Positions 1 to 12,513 of a stretch of 64,000 nt of DNA are shown here, piece by piece. Numbering within the stretch: position 1 is the stretch's first letter; each line of letters opens with the position of its first letter. Position numbers and translations under genes: made by a program. The notes under the pieces were generated by a model. It saw nothing but the letters and a program-made list of their open reading frames with translations, ran no database searches and had not been told where the DNA came from. Source of the stretch: Anastatus disparis (lineage: Eukaryota > Arthropoda > Insecta > Hymenoptera > Eupelmidae); the NCBI GenBank assembly GCA_017163975.1, contig JAFFSR010000251.1, positions 3,534,001 to 3,598,000 on the forward strand, in the 5' to 3' direction.

Positions 1-429
1 TATCGTGTACATCCTCGTGAACATTATTGGTTCCAAAATATAAATGTATTTCATAAACGTGTGAAAATCACGGCTCCCAAAACCTCATACAATTTACTTA
101 AACTAATTTTTCTTTTTTTTTTCTTCGATACTTGTAATATACTCAGCATCACAAACTAAAGTAATGATTATACGTGTATGCACATGTATGTGTACATAAA
201 TGTATTTATATAAAACGCTTTTGAATTAAGAGGAGCAAAAGAGAAAGATGAAGAAAGTAAACGAATGTCCATTCAGTCGAGAATCTCTGCGAATCGTCAT
301 CTGCTTTTGCGTGTACATTTATATATGTATATGCATATAAATATACATAAAACTCTGAGGTTAAAAGAGTTGTAGTGGCTGGCTTCCGCTAATTAAGGCT
401 AGTGCGTGTTTATGGACTTTGAGCAAAAC

Positions 430-466
430 GAAGAAGAAGAAGAAGCAGAAGAAGAAGAAGAAGAAA
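430..466. repeat. (GAA)n microsatellite
   Basis: About 37 bp of AAG/GAA trinucleotides with a single GCA interruption. All bases but one are purines on the + strand, so the host transcript (minus strand) carries a CTT/TTC pyrimidine tract. Confidence 0.95.
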
Positions 467-1109
467 CTTGGAGGGCTGTTGTACATTGAACGATTGAATA
501 ACCCAACCTGGAGAGAGAATGTTGAACCGCGCCTCTTTTTCCCACGGGACGATTTTTGCTTCTGTTTGTCTTGTCTTATGTTATGTTATATGCCATTTAC
601 TTGCTATACTTTATATACGTATATACTATATAATCGTGGAATTTTCAGAAGTTCATTGCAAAGGACCTAAAAAGAGAGATTTTGTTGTTTTGTTTGTTTT
701 CTTATTCTTTTTTATCCTCGTATGTAGATTAGAGCGGATGTTTCTTTTGTTTCTTTTTTTTTTAAAGAGTGATCATGTTACTTTTCATTAGTTTCTGAAA
801 ATAATTTATTTCTTTGCTTGCAAATACAAGAAGACTTTTTACTAAACGTGAGAATCGTGATTGATGTAAGTTTAGTTACTCTCATAGAGTAATAATATAA
901 ATATATTTTATTCTATACACAGTATAATGAAAAATAAAATTTTCTAATATTATAAAAAAAAAAGATTAATCTAAAAGTTACGAATCTTTCCAACTTTTTA
1001 ATTGGCTTAGTACATGTGCAGACTTGATTAACATGTGAATAGAGATAAATATGCACGTGCTTAATATTAAACAAAGATATAACATGAGCTCGCTGATTTC
1101 CAGAAACGC

Positions 1110-1137
1110 ATATATGTATATATATATATATATATAA
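1110..1137. repeat. (TA)n microsatellite
   Basis: A 28-bp alternating TA run with one G interruption near its left end. Confidence 0.95.
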
Positions 1138-3053
1138 TCTAGCCTAGCAGCGCGAGCTTATTAAGCCCTATTAATATTGTAATAAACATGATTACATAAT
1201 TCAAGATTAATGGTTACGAACGTAGAACAAAATTTCCTAAAAATATACGATTATAAAAGCTTTTAATATTTAAACATAAATAATAAATCTAAATTTATTA
1301 AGTCTCATTATACGTTTATTTATAATATATGTTTATTATCAAATATAATACTAGCGATAAAAATGAGTCTATATATGAAACCGTTTATTATAGCTGGTAT
1401 AATAATACATGCATAAATCACCTGAATTCTTCAATTAGATTTTAATTATTATAATAATAATTAATTGTTCTATAATAATAACAATATTTACATTAACAAT
1501 AAGACATTTTTAAAAAATTCATTGAACTTATATAATTAATTGTATAAATTATTATTAAATTATTCAATCTGAATAACTTAAAAACAATAAGATCAAAATT
1601 AGTCATTCAATTTACACCTGAACAGGTTGTCGACGTACCTTTTTGTGTGCAGTATTTTCTTTAACATGTCGACATTAAGTAACAAAAGCGATGGGCGATA
1701 AAGTTTACTTACCGCTCTTGTATATATATATATGTACGTACACGTGGATTTTCATGGGAAAGTCTTGGTAAGGCGTTATAAGTAAAAGGTCACTATACTT
1801 GCAAAGTCTTTTTCTTATCGGTCGAAATTGCGTTAACATGGCGCTCCAATCTGCATAAAATTATCAAACGCATATATATATAAACTTTGCTTTTCTTCGC
1901 GCCTTTGCTTGGAAATCTTATATCCTTTTTTTTCAACGTACTTGATTTTCTTGATGTAAATGAGAATGAAAAAAAGATTTTTTTTGTTTGACTAACAAAA
2001 TGTTTAGCTGCAAATATTATTATATGGAAACAAATTTTCGTTGCATTATTTACAATTTCAATTAAAAAACTCATCGGATTATACAAATTTAAACGGTTAA
2101 TTTATCAATCGTACCAAAGAATTACGCAATATTTTTTAAATAGAAAAAAAAATTTGCTTTAAAATTAAAGTTAAAAAGAAAAAAAAATTGTATTAATTAA
2201 ACTTTGGTATTGGAAGAGTTATGGAGGTATCGATTTAACGGACGATTAACCTTAGTGCACTCAATTCCTGTACTTTACGCGATTTTCGAAAATGAAACAC
2301 AATCCTTTACTGTTACTTAACTTTTGAAAAAAAAAGGGATATATTGTTACGACATACACACGCACGGTCGCACCGTTTATACACTCGTGTGTAAAACTAC
2401 TCTTATATATCCTTTAAGTTTTAGTTCATGAATAATTTAAGAGGCTATGTGAGCTTGTAGAAAAGTTGTCCTTTCCTACTTTTTTCTCTCTTCAAATGCC
2501 ATCTTTGCATGGATGCACAATTTTTTTTTATATTTGTAGAAAATATACCAAAAAATAAGTAAAGAAAAAAAATTATTAAATTCATCAAACATGTTAAAAA
2601 TAAGGAAGAAAAAGAATATTTAATTGATAAGAAACGATATGCATAGAGGATGATGAGTTTTGTACAATGAGATGGTAAATTGAGCGTAAAATAAATTGAA
2701 TTCGATGATCCAATGAAAGGGAAGAAATCTTAATGCAATTGAATGTGTCCTATGAAAATCTGGGTCATTAATTTTCCAACTATATAGTCTATTCCGGTAA
2801 GAATGTTTAAAAGTATTATATATTTTAAGTACGTCTTGTAAAGTGAATTATTTTAATTCTTTATAATATTGTCTTTAGGCGAATCCACGAGAAATTTCAC
2901 AATAGATGCAGACATAATTATTACGTGAATGAATAGAGCATATTTTTTTATTTTTAAATACATATAATGGTATAATACAGTTTGTTATTACATTTGTTAA
3001 AAAAATTGTTTTTTTTTCTCTCCTTTCATTATGAAAAAGAGACTATTGTGTTT

Positions 3054-3071
3054 GTTACAGTTACAGTTACA
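3054..3071. repeat. (GTTACA)3 tandem hexamer
   Basis: Three exact copies of GTTACA in tandem, partly continued on the right as AATT. Too short for a function to be inferred. Confidence 0.9.
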
Positions 3072-4537
3072 AATTAAAAAAAAAAGCTGTAACGATAAAA
3101 ACTTTTTGAAACATCTCGACATATCCATACATACACAGAGTGTAACAAATGAAATAATAACAATGACAAAATCGACATAAAACTCAAAAACTCAAACGAG
3201 AAAAACATTTCAATGGACAAAGGTACATCAACTGACTATGCGAAAAATCAAGAAAAACGACACATCCTACCAGTTTCCTTTCGATACACACACACAACAA
3301 CGCACACCTACATATATGTGCATATACATATATATATAAAAATGCAAAAAATGAAGAAAAAAAATAAAGGATTGACCTACATATAGAAAAGCGTTTTTTT
3401 TTCATCTTTTGCTATGTCTTTTCTTTATATTCTCATCTGTATAAAAAAAAAAGAAATACCCTTCAGGCGTCAGACTTTTATTTTGTGATTTTTTTTTTTA
3501 TTTTTTCCACGATTGCGTCGCGACAATTTTTCGCTTTGCACGCAGAAAAATAAAGTAGCGTCGCAAGCGTTTATTTTAAGTTTAAAAAAAAAAAAAAAGT
3601 AGAAAGGTTGGCATCATCATCGTCGAACGCTCTACATATATTTTGCTTTTTATTTTTTTTACTCTCGCGAAGCCTTTTATACTTTGCACTGGAGGACGAA
3701 AACGTTCGTATTATGTCAGTATAGGGGTGTAGTAAAGTATTGCAGCTTTCAGTTTTTTTTTTCTGGATTTTATAGATTTTTTTTTTAACGAGTACTTTTG
3801 CACTCGCTTCTCCAGTATTTTTTGACAGGCCTTTGAAAATTTTCACGAGCGAGAGCGAAGAAGCAAATGATAAAGTTGATTATTTATTTTTCTTCTTCAT
3901 CTCGCGACAGTATAAATAAATACATAAACTATTTAGCAAAGCGTAATTTAGTGGTTTGAAAAATGTCAACAAACGTTAAGGATTTAATATTATGAATTTA
4001 ATTTTGTTGGCCTGTTATTTGTCACTTTTGTAATTCTAATTTTTAATCCAGCTTTTTAGTCGACTTTTCACAAATGATTATAATTATTTGCATTAGCTCT
4101 TGACAAAATTTTTTGACATATTTCAAAAAATACGAGATGGAATTTATTTCGTAATGCGCTTTATTTAATATTTTATTTAAATTTAACAATATTTTACTGT
4201 AATTCGCTTGATATTTCTATAAATCAGAGTTCGTACACGAATTAAAAATAAATAGAAAATGTTGGAAACGTATAATTAAATTATGAAAATGAATTATAAT
4301 ACGAAATATCATTAATTGAATCAAAGTTTAATTCTACAAAATCATATTTTTCAATACACGAAGAAAGAAATAATATTATAGAACAATTCCACAAACATTA
4401 TATAATTTTAATTTTTTTGAAAAACCAGTTCTCATAACATTTCTTGGTACTGAAATAACAAATTCTTACAATATCATTTTTCATTCAATATCATTAAAAT
4501 AAATAAAAAATAATTTGATATTTATAATAAGACTTAC

Positions 4538-4680
4538 CCTGCATGAAGGAACATATAGAAGGCGAACCTCCAGAGTTCAAGTCGTTTGTCTGGTCGATAA
4601 ATGAAAACACTTTCGATGGGGACCGGCCCCGATGTATTAATTTCACCCTTGGCGACAGTGTAATATGTGAAAACACCCAA
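4538..4680 (-). CDS. Rhomboid-family intramembrane protease, internal exon (end of TM1, L1 loop, start of TM2)
   Basis: Internal exon of 143 nt (47 codons plus two bases). It opens in phase 0 after a TTACAG acceptor (AG at 4682-4681, T-rich tract upstream) and ends in phase 2 at a GTAAGT donor (4537-4532). The translation starts LGVFTYYTVAKGEINTSGPV, continues through the VFIYRPDKR block, and ends LELWRFAFYMFLHAG. GPVP..S.FIYRPDKR, the ELWRF motif (the conserved L1-loop Trp-Arg) and YMFLHAG are hallmarks of metazoan secretase-type rhomboids. The His of FLHAG corresponds to the first of the two TM2 histidines (His145 of E. coli GlpG). The second TM2 His and Asn, the GxSG serine and the TM6 His must lie in exons beyond the left edge. 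Family members cleave membrane-anchored substrates such as EGF-receptor ligand precursors within the membrane. Whether this is rho, stet or rho-4/RHBDL cannot be decided from this fragment. Confidence 0.95.
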
Positions 4681-7600
4681 CTGTAACAATAAAAATAAAA
4701 ATATTAAGAAATTAATTAACAATGTTAAGGATTATGTTTAAATGATTTTTTATTTTTCAATATAATTTTTCATTCATATATAAATTTCAATTTTTTAAAA
4801 TGTGAAAATTAATTACTAATGTTTTAATTGCGATTGGAATTATTTTACGCATTGGTATTTTGGTGCTGTACATTGGAATGTATATTTGATTGATTATTAT
4901 TATGGCATGTGGAAAGTATAATATTAATTAAAAAATATTCAATAACGTTTTTCAAAGAAAAATTAATAAATACTGAAATACACGGGTTTCAAAAAATTTT
5001 TTTAAATATTTTCATAAAATATATTATTTACATACAGCAGAATTTGTAAAAACACAATTAGCGTAATATATTTTAAGTAATTTAATTACATGTTGATATA
5101 TTATCTCTTCCCATGAAATTGTAATATTTTTTTATTGCAGTAAAAATTAATTCTGTTTAAAAAATGTTTTTCAATGCAAAAACAAAAAAAAACTTAATTT
5201 TGACGTTCATAAAAACAATTATAATTTAATGTTCATCAAAATCTCAATATGAAATTTCCCGAAAAAAAAAACAATTTTCTAGGTGTAATAATTAATTTAA
5301 TAATGCGACGAAATAAGGAAACTATTCGTCTTGGTAAATGTATATAATAAACATAACCGTTAAGACGACCTTAATAGATGTATATAGTTATATTAGAGAA
5401 CGAACAGAGGGTTGAAGGGTATGGTATATGTGTACAGAGAAGACTGTGTGTTTCCACAAGCGCATAAATCAACGCTCGTGTAATATTGTGTTGACGTTTT
5501 CTCTATATTAGCGTGTACAGGTGTAAGTAGACCATGACAATGTACAAAACGTGATGCCAGCTGAATATTGTTAATAAAAAATTTTCAAAGAAAATTGCGA
5601 CGCGAATAATAGATTGGAATTAACGTTTGCGTTGATAATTACTTTGTTTTTACTGTGTTGTAAGTAGGTATATATGGCTCTTTGACTTTTTTATTTTTAT
5701 CCGGGGTTAATTGTATTTGTAAATGAAGTTTTGAATTAAAAGTGACATTTGATATATCTTATTTTTGACACTTTTAATGGAATTTTAAATTTACGAAAAA
5801 TTGCCATTTTCCTAATACGTTGTTTAAAAAATTATGATTATTTAAAACTTTTTTTTTTAAATATTCGTGTTTCTCTGTTTTTTTAATATTATTTTTACTT
5901 TTGTACACAAAAGTCTGAATTTTTAACATGAAAAGTTGGAATTTATTTTTTGACATTTACAAGATGCTTGAACTTGTGTTATTCAAAATGTTTCAACATT
6001 TCGTTGTTTTTTTCATTTTTTTTTTCAAAAAAAAAAACGTAACAAGGAAAATATGTTGTAAAGTAAAATTTGAAAAAGTTCAAAAATACCAATGAACGTG
6101 GCATTCTATAAATTTTTTTTTTTGCAAATGATTTACGAAGAATGCAAGTAATTTGCCAAAAATCTAGCTTGTCAATTATTAACGGAATTTGGTTGTTTGA
6201 ATTTCAAAGCAAGAATATAAAATTTCAGTACGAAAACGAAGCTATAAACGATGATTTGTTGATTCTTGTCCACTAGATTTTTCAATCTTTTTTTCCAGGA
6301 CATATTAGATAATCAATTTTCGTCCAAAAGTTGTTAGTTTCTTGTTTTTATTTTTCATTTTTACTTTTTAATCAACATCCACAAAGAATTTAACGTTTAA
6401 TTTTTAAATTCCAATCTCTCATTTTTTTTTGTTCACAAAGACATTCTTAACAGCCAAAATTTTAATTCTTTAAAGATTACATTTTTCATTTAATATCTTA
6501 TTTTTTCTTTTATTTTTGCCGTTTGATTGCTTTACTTCAATCAGAGTAAAAAATAGTAAAACTAGAGAACAGAGAGTAAAAATAGAAAATAAAACTACTT
6601 CGAATAGAGTAAAAGCTTTGCTATTTTTTATTGCATCAAATTGTATTGTATTTTGTTTTATTTCGCTTTTCTTATAAAAAATAAAAACAGAAAAAAATGT
6701 ATATGAAGCAATACCGTAAACGAGGATTCGTTTGAAAATTTTGAACATATCAATATATACAAAAATGCGTTGAATACTATTAATACTCCCAAAAATTAGA
6801 AGAAACTATTTACGTTTCATAAAATGGTACTTTTTGCACAGAAATTTTCGAGTAATTTCAATGTTGTATTGAATTTCTTTTATTGAAAATTTAAAAGGTT
6901 TTATTTTTTTTTAACCTATTGAAATTTGATACATGTAATTGTTGTAAAAATTCAACGAACAAGAAATTTTTACAAAAGATTTTTATCAATCGAATTGAAA
7001 ACTTTCAATATTAATTATTTTTTTAAATTACTTTTTTTAAGCTTTTACAAATATTATCTGTTCAAAAATATACTAAAAGTATTCAATCCTTTCGTATTGA
7101 ATATTTTTTATTGTTTCTTATTATATTTTCGCTTATATTACATTAATATATACTTAAAATTGCTAAATGTTATTGATTATTTTACATTAACAAATTAAAT
7201 TTTGTGTGCACGTATAATTTCAAATATCAACTTGAACGATTAGATTTCGACTTTGAGAAAAATTATGTCGTAATTATATTTTAAAATTTTTATATATACT
7301 CGGAAAATTCACTAATATAATTTTTTTCTGATTTTCAAGCTATGAACCTGTTTATTAAATAAATTTTTATAACATAATGTCAAAATTAATTCATTAGTAA
7401 TTCGAAGCTATAGTTTCGTTAAATAAAATTTTAGTGAATTATATCGATTAATTGATTCCAAAAAAGAAAAAGTTTTTCTATATTCGTTACCAAAAAATAT
7501 CCTTTTTTTAATTTTCCTTGCCGTAGCCCCGAAAAAAAAAGTAAAATTTTCAAACCAGTTGCGAAAGTGAGTAGCTCATAAATCTTTCTCTCTTTTGGGA

Positions 7601-9337
7601 GCATGCATGAAACGACTGATCGTAAAGAACGTATCGTGCACGCGTGCGAAAGATAAAAATAGTCTGTCGTTTGCGTTGCATGAAAAAAAAAAGAAGGAGA
7701 ACAGCAAGGGAGATAAAAAATGTAAGAAGAAAAGGCGACAATGGCTAACAACACAACATATAAAAGGGAAATGCAAACAGTTGTACATTGAGTATGCAAA
7801 GGGCGAAATATTTGTAGCTAGGCTAACGTGGGTATAGAAAAAAAAAGTTAAGGTAAAAGAGAAAGAAATCTCGAGGGATGCTGCTGCAACGTTATTTTCT
7901 TTTCTTTTTTTTCTCTCCACCAAGAAGAAGATGGGTATGCCAGAGCTTGGAAAATAAGATTCTTTTGTATTGCACTTTTGTTACCCATAAACATTACAAT
8001 TGTACTTTTCTACCGATTGCAAATGTATTTTACGAAAGCCAAAAGAAAAATGGATTTTTATTTGCATTGCGTGCGCAATTCAGATAGATTGTTCTTTTTT
8101 TTATTTTTATTATACGTCAAATTGTCAATAATATTGGTTATTTTCTTCTATTTGTAAGTAAAAGGGACATGGAAATAGATTTATATTTGTTTTTTTAATA
8201 TATATAAACATACATAAAACTTACAATAAATTAACATTGAAAAAAATTTTTTTTATAATAAACATAAAAACATTGAACATGTCAGATAAATAAAATAAAC
8301 AATGTTCTATTAATATCAATCTAATCATACCATTAATCTAAAATTTCAAAAATTTCAAGTTTCATTGTAACGTTAAATTAAAAATGAGCATTAACAATAC
8401 ATACAAAATGCGAGGAACAATTCCAAAATCAAGGATATATTTATCGGGAGAGGAGGTCTGCCATTAGCGAGGTCGAGATATTTTCGTGAATAATTAAAGC
8501 ATTTTCCATTTTGCGGCGAAAGTGCGATACAAATTTTAACGTCAGCCTATTTTGGCTTTAATACGCTTCTATATATATTGTCTTCTCAAATATTCAAGTA
8601 GTACAAATGCAGCATAAATTATTTCGAATTTTCGTTTGTACTTTGGAGAGCTCGTACACATTTTATGATACGTGTAATACATCTTATTTTTTTTATAGAC
8701 ACTCTAAAATTAAGAGAGTAAAATTTATAGAATTCCAGTTACAAATGGACAATTTTAACCGATACAGTTTCCAGGTATTCACGTGTATTCAGAGAAAACG
8801 GTAACGATAACAGGAATTCTAAAAATTCAACTCAATTGCAATTGCAATTATAGATAGTAGTTTTAATTTAGTAACAATTACAAGTGTTAAACTAAAATAA
8901 TTTTCCAATGAAAATTACTTTAACATTATAATACAAAGGTATCATGCTATTATTAACAGGAAATATTGAAGCTTATATAAACGAATTCCTTTATAAAAAA
9001 CTTCTGATTACTTTATTGTTGTCAGTTCGTTCGGATCTTGATTGGTTTATAAAATAACGAAGTATCGAGCGTTTATTTTCACAATTTAACAAGTTTGATT
9101 AATTAGCCTCGGCTGACTAATTGTTTTAAAATGAAAATAATCAAAAGTGTGTATAAATATAACCAATGAAAACTCGACATTTTCAAGATTAACTCATTAT
9201 AATTATGATAATAATGATTAAAAAAATTTTTCTCTATAAGATACGTATAATTACTGTGCGTTCTTGATAAAATTGTACGCCACAGCAATCTCGTATTTCT
9301 ATGATATGCCTACTATGTAATACGCTTATACATACTT

Positions 9338-9375
9338 CTCGGTCTGTAGTTGTTGCGCACAGCGCGCAGACCGAG
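9338..9375. repeat. Inverted repeat, 9-bp arms
   Basis: CTCGGTCTG at 9338-9346 is matched exactly by its reverse complement at 9367-9375, leaving a 20-nt loop. The loop contains a smaller alternative stem (TGCGC at 9354-9358, GCGCA at 9364-9368). The segment is clearly richer in G+C than its surroundings. The stem is too short for a typical microRNA precursor. Confidence 0.8.
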
Positions 9376-11053
9376 GCACTTGAGACTAAGACTGTTTAAT
9401 TATTTAAAGCTTGAAGAAGTTGCAGAGCTAACCGTAATTGTTCCATTATACTATAAGTTTACAGTATACATATTATGGTTGTTATTTGTAAGGTGCATGC
9501 ATATATAAACATTATATGTGGGTGGACACATTCAACATCGGCTACTTGTTTCCTTTTTCAGATTTTTTGTTTTCTTTCTTTAGGGCTTTTGTGTGTATAT
9601 CTTGAGTTGAAGAGGTATAATGTTAAAAAAAAAGTCCTGTGTATTTTCATATCAGCCTAGAGGCATGTTGCTGTACTCAAAGGTTTTGAATGTACATTTT
9701 TATTGTTTTGTCTGTTTACATCTAGTTTTCTTTGAAATGGCGTGTGTCTGGAGTTTGTATTGGATGAAAGTACAAAAAATAATTTAGCTTGATTAATTAT
9801 TAATATTATTTAACTTAAAAAACATTAGATTAAGTACTAATGTTTTAAAGTCATAGCTGCTAATTTGTTAACAATTTTTTCACGATGTTTTATTGTTATT
9901 TGATTTATTGAAAATATTTGTTTAAATATCGAATCCATTTCTCTAAAGAATAAATGTTAAAATAAATAATATTTCAATCTTTCATTAAATGAATTACTTA
10001 CAAATTAAACGATCAAACAAACGAGCCAAATCATTGTTATCTGCAATTAATCTCAGTTATTTGCTCCTAAGTAAAGCTAAATCCAACACGCAAAAAAAAG
10101 AGAGAAAAAAAAAACTTTTATCCTTCGTATAGTTTTAGCACACCCTTCTACTATTTCCTTTGACTCAACACAGCGGGGATTGATTTGTATTGTTCTATCG
10201 TCTCGTGTTGTTCTTTTTATTTGCCATACAAGTTTACACGTTATATATATATACGTGCCAATGTTATTCGAGTTGGCGTGACAATTGAGAAATTCCTTAG
10301 GGATTGGGCAATTTTCACTTTGTTATAACGCCTTAGTTAATAACAAGACTAAAAGTTCATTCGAGTTTTCCATATAATACATTTGAATTTAAAGCTAGGC
10401 TTTTGTATAATGGATTTATTATTGTTTTTTGATTAATATTAAGACTTCATAATATTAGAAATGGTCACAAAAATAAATTATAATCTGAAGAAATTGCTAG
10501 TTTTCAGATCTATTTTTATTAAATTTATCTAACCTTAAAATGTTTGTAATTAATTTATTTGTAATGCTTCAATGTTAAAATTTAAAACATTTATTTTAAA
10601 ACAATAGTTTAATGAAATGTGAACAAAAGACGTTATCGATGAATGCATTTAGTAATTTTAAAATTGATATTTTAAAAGAACTTTTATTTAGCCACTTAAT
10701 TCTGCCTTCTTCAATAACTTTTAAAAGATATTGCACATCGTTAGTTAGTCTATTATAATGAAAATTCAAACATTAAGTCATAAAATAATCTTAAAATAAA
10801 AAATTTTAATAAAATTTCCGCTGTTTTGCATGTTAACTAGCTATAAACTAATTTAAAAATAGATTTGTAAGTTGTACATTTAACAATATTATTTAAAATT
10901 TATCAAATTGCAATTGCTACTTAAACGCACGATAAAAATAAGATAGATACAAATAAACATCGATTGATTATAAAAATAATTAAAGAGCATTAAAGTAAAG
11001 TTTGCATTTTTCGTGGTAAAATAAAAATCACACACGCATAGTGCTTGAGCGCT

Positions 11054-11081
11054 GCAATGTACCGGCAAAGTGATACATTGC
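11054..11081. repeat. Inverted repeat, 8-bp arms
   Basis: GCAATGTA at 11054-11061 is matched exactly by TACATTGC at 11074-11081, with a 12-nt loop and one possible T-G wobble outside. Function unknown. Confidence 0.75.
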
Positions 11082-11200
11082 GTTGTTATACTTTGAACTC
11101 AAGTTTTTACGAGCAATAAAAAATTTTATTTTAACGCAAAATCGTCGCTAACGTTATTGCCTTGTCGTTTTCCTTATGCATTATCGTTTTACTTGACGAC

Positions 11201-11201
<1 letters not shown>

Positions 11202-11231
<30 letters not shown>
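11202..11231. repeat. (TC)15 microsatellite
   Basis: Thirty bases of uninterrupted TC dinucleotide. In the host transcript it reads as GA repeats. Confidence 0.97.
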
Positions 11232-11233
<2 letters not shown>

Positions 11234-12426
11234 CTACTTCATCAGAAAATAGCTTGTGTCTACATGTATATATGTGTACATGGAACGTTATGTTGTAGAG
11301 AAAAATAAAGACGCGAATAACGATGAATCGTAACCGTTTTTCTCATTCTTCGCTAGAAAAAAAGAAGAAGAAGTAAAAGAGAAAACATTGTCATAAGAGA
11401 TAGGAAGAGACAAGAAGTCTTGCGGTGTACGTAATATATATAAATAAGACGATAGAAGTATAATATCGAAATCGTAATGACAAAAGAGAGAAAGAGAGCG
11501 TCACGCGTAAAAAAAAGGACCGAGACAAAGAAATTCAAGCGTTTTACAATGTTGTTATTGTATGGTATATAAGTTTATTACTTCGGATCGTATTGTATTT
11601 ACGGAATTTTTTTCATTTCAAGAGAATAAATTTAATATTGGATCCTTTTTTTTATTTTCGTGCTTTGTTTTGTTTCATATTACAAAATTGCACTTTGTTA
11701 TTGATATTTTTCCTTTTTTTTTTCAATTTCAGTCAATTATTAATTTCGCGCAATTTGATAAATATTGATATTGAATGAAAAAAAAAGAAATTCTATCGTT
11801 ACGGCGGGTATTATTTATGTAATGAAATCGTTTATTATTTTAAAGAAAAGAAAGTAATTTGATATTTGATTGAATAACAATTTCTAGTAAAGACATTACA
11901 TTTCTTGATTTATTGATATGATAGTGTATTCTATTGCGGATTAATGAAAAAGCTAAATAAATTTACTTTGTATCAATAACATTGATAAAAGATCTATTGT
12001 TTTATATATAAAAAAGCATTCTAAACTTTTATTGTAACAACAAATATTGTTTTTTTTTACCAAGCAAAAATGTTTGCGTTTGGATATCAAAAGAGGAAAA
12101 AAAATGAATGGAAGAGTAAAGAATCTAGAGCAAAAGAGAAAAATAAAAGATCGTGATTAAAAGAAATATATAAAGTGAAAAAAAAATGTCTACTACAATA
12201 GAAGTAAAGCTGAGCTTTTATACAACTATCTCTCCTTTTTTCTTCTTCTTCTTCCCTACCCAAGATCATTCGATTTCTCGTAAAAACGTTGTCGTCTTGT
12301 CTAAGTGAAAGACGTAAGAAGAAGAAGAAAAAAAAAAGAGAAGCTCAAAGCTGAGCAAGCGATAATGTTGTTAGTTATGCAAATTAAAGGTATTCGAAAA
12401 GCTTGCGTAAAATGAACTTCCGGCCA

Positions 12427-12472
12427 AGTTATTTTTTTCTTCTTTTTTTTTCAAGAAGAAGAAAAAAAAACT
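12427..12472. repeat. Imperfect pyrimidine/purine inverted repeat
   Basis: An arm at 12427-12444 (AGTTA, T7, CTTCTT) is complementary to the arm at 12456-12472 (AAGAAG, A9, CT), apart from one extra base in the left arm. As RNA or cruciform DNA it would form a stem of about 17 bp with an 11-nt spacer. Confidence 0.75.
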
Positions 12473-12485
12473 TTCCTGCGCAAGA

Positions 12486-12513
12486 GCAGCTTGTCGCGTT
12501 TTGCGCGAGCTGC
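12486..12513. repeat. G+C-rich bulged hairpin
   Basis: GCAGCT (12486-12491) pairs with AGCTGC (12508-12513), and CGCG (12495-12498) with CGCG (12504-12507). A 3-nt bulge lies on one side and a 5-nt loop at the top. It follows the preceding inverted repeat after about 13 bp. Confidence 0.65.

Larger units (their letters stand above)
1..4537 (-). other. Start of the intron downstream of the TM1/TM2 exon (partial)
   Basis: On the minus strand this intron opens with a GTAAGT donor at 4537-4532 and runs off the left edge. I found no exon here: the expected continuation (histidine and asparagine of TM2, then the GxSG serine motif) is absent from all minus-strand frames I checked. Contents are low-complexity: a GAA tract at 430-466, TA runs near 1110-1137 and 1721-1732, a GTTACA hexamer repeat at 3054-3071, a short CA/TA patch at about 3285-3340, and a run of 15 A at 3584-3598. 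Small open frames here are rich in Phe, Lys and Ile and look like composition artefacts. Confidence 0.85.
4683..11200. other. Intron section: no gene seen
   Basis: Very AT-rich sequence with many A and T runs. The only distinct structures are two short perfect inverted repeats (9338-9375 and 11054-11081) and a degenerate CAATTG repeat at 8833-8850. Open frames such as those around 6470-6750 and 7431-7923 are dominated by F, K, I and L and have no recognisable domain. They overlap on both strands, as expected of low-complexity sequence. Confidence 0.75.

Noticed and set aside
3054..3071. CRISPR-like or satellite array
   Set aside because: Only three 6-bp units; an ordinary short tandem repeat.
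9338..9375. microRNA precursor
   Set aside because: The stem is only 9 bp and no known mature microRNA sequence was recognised.
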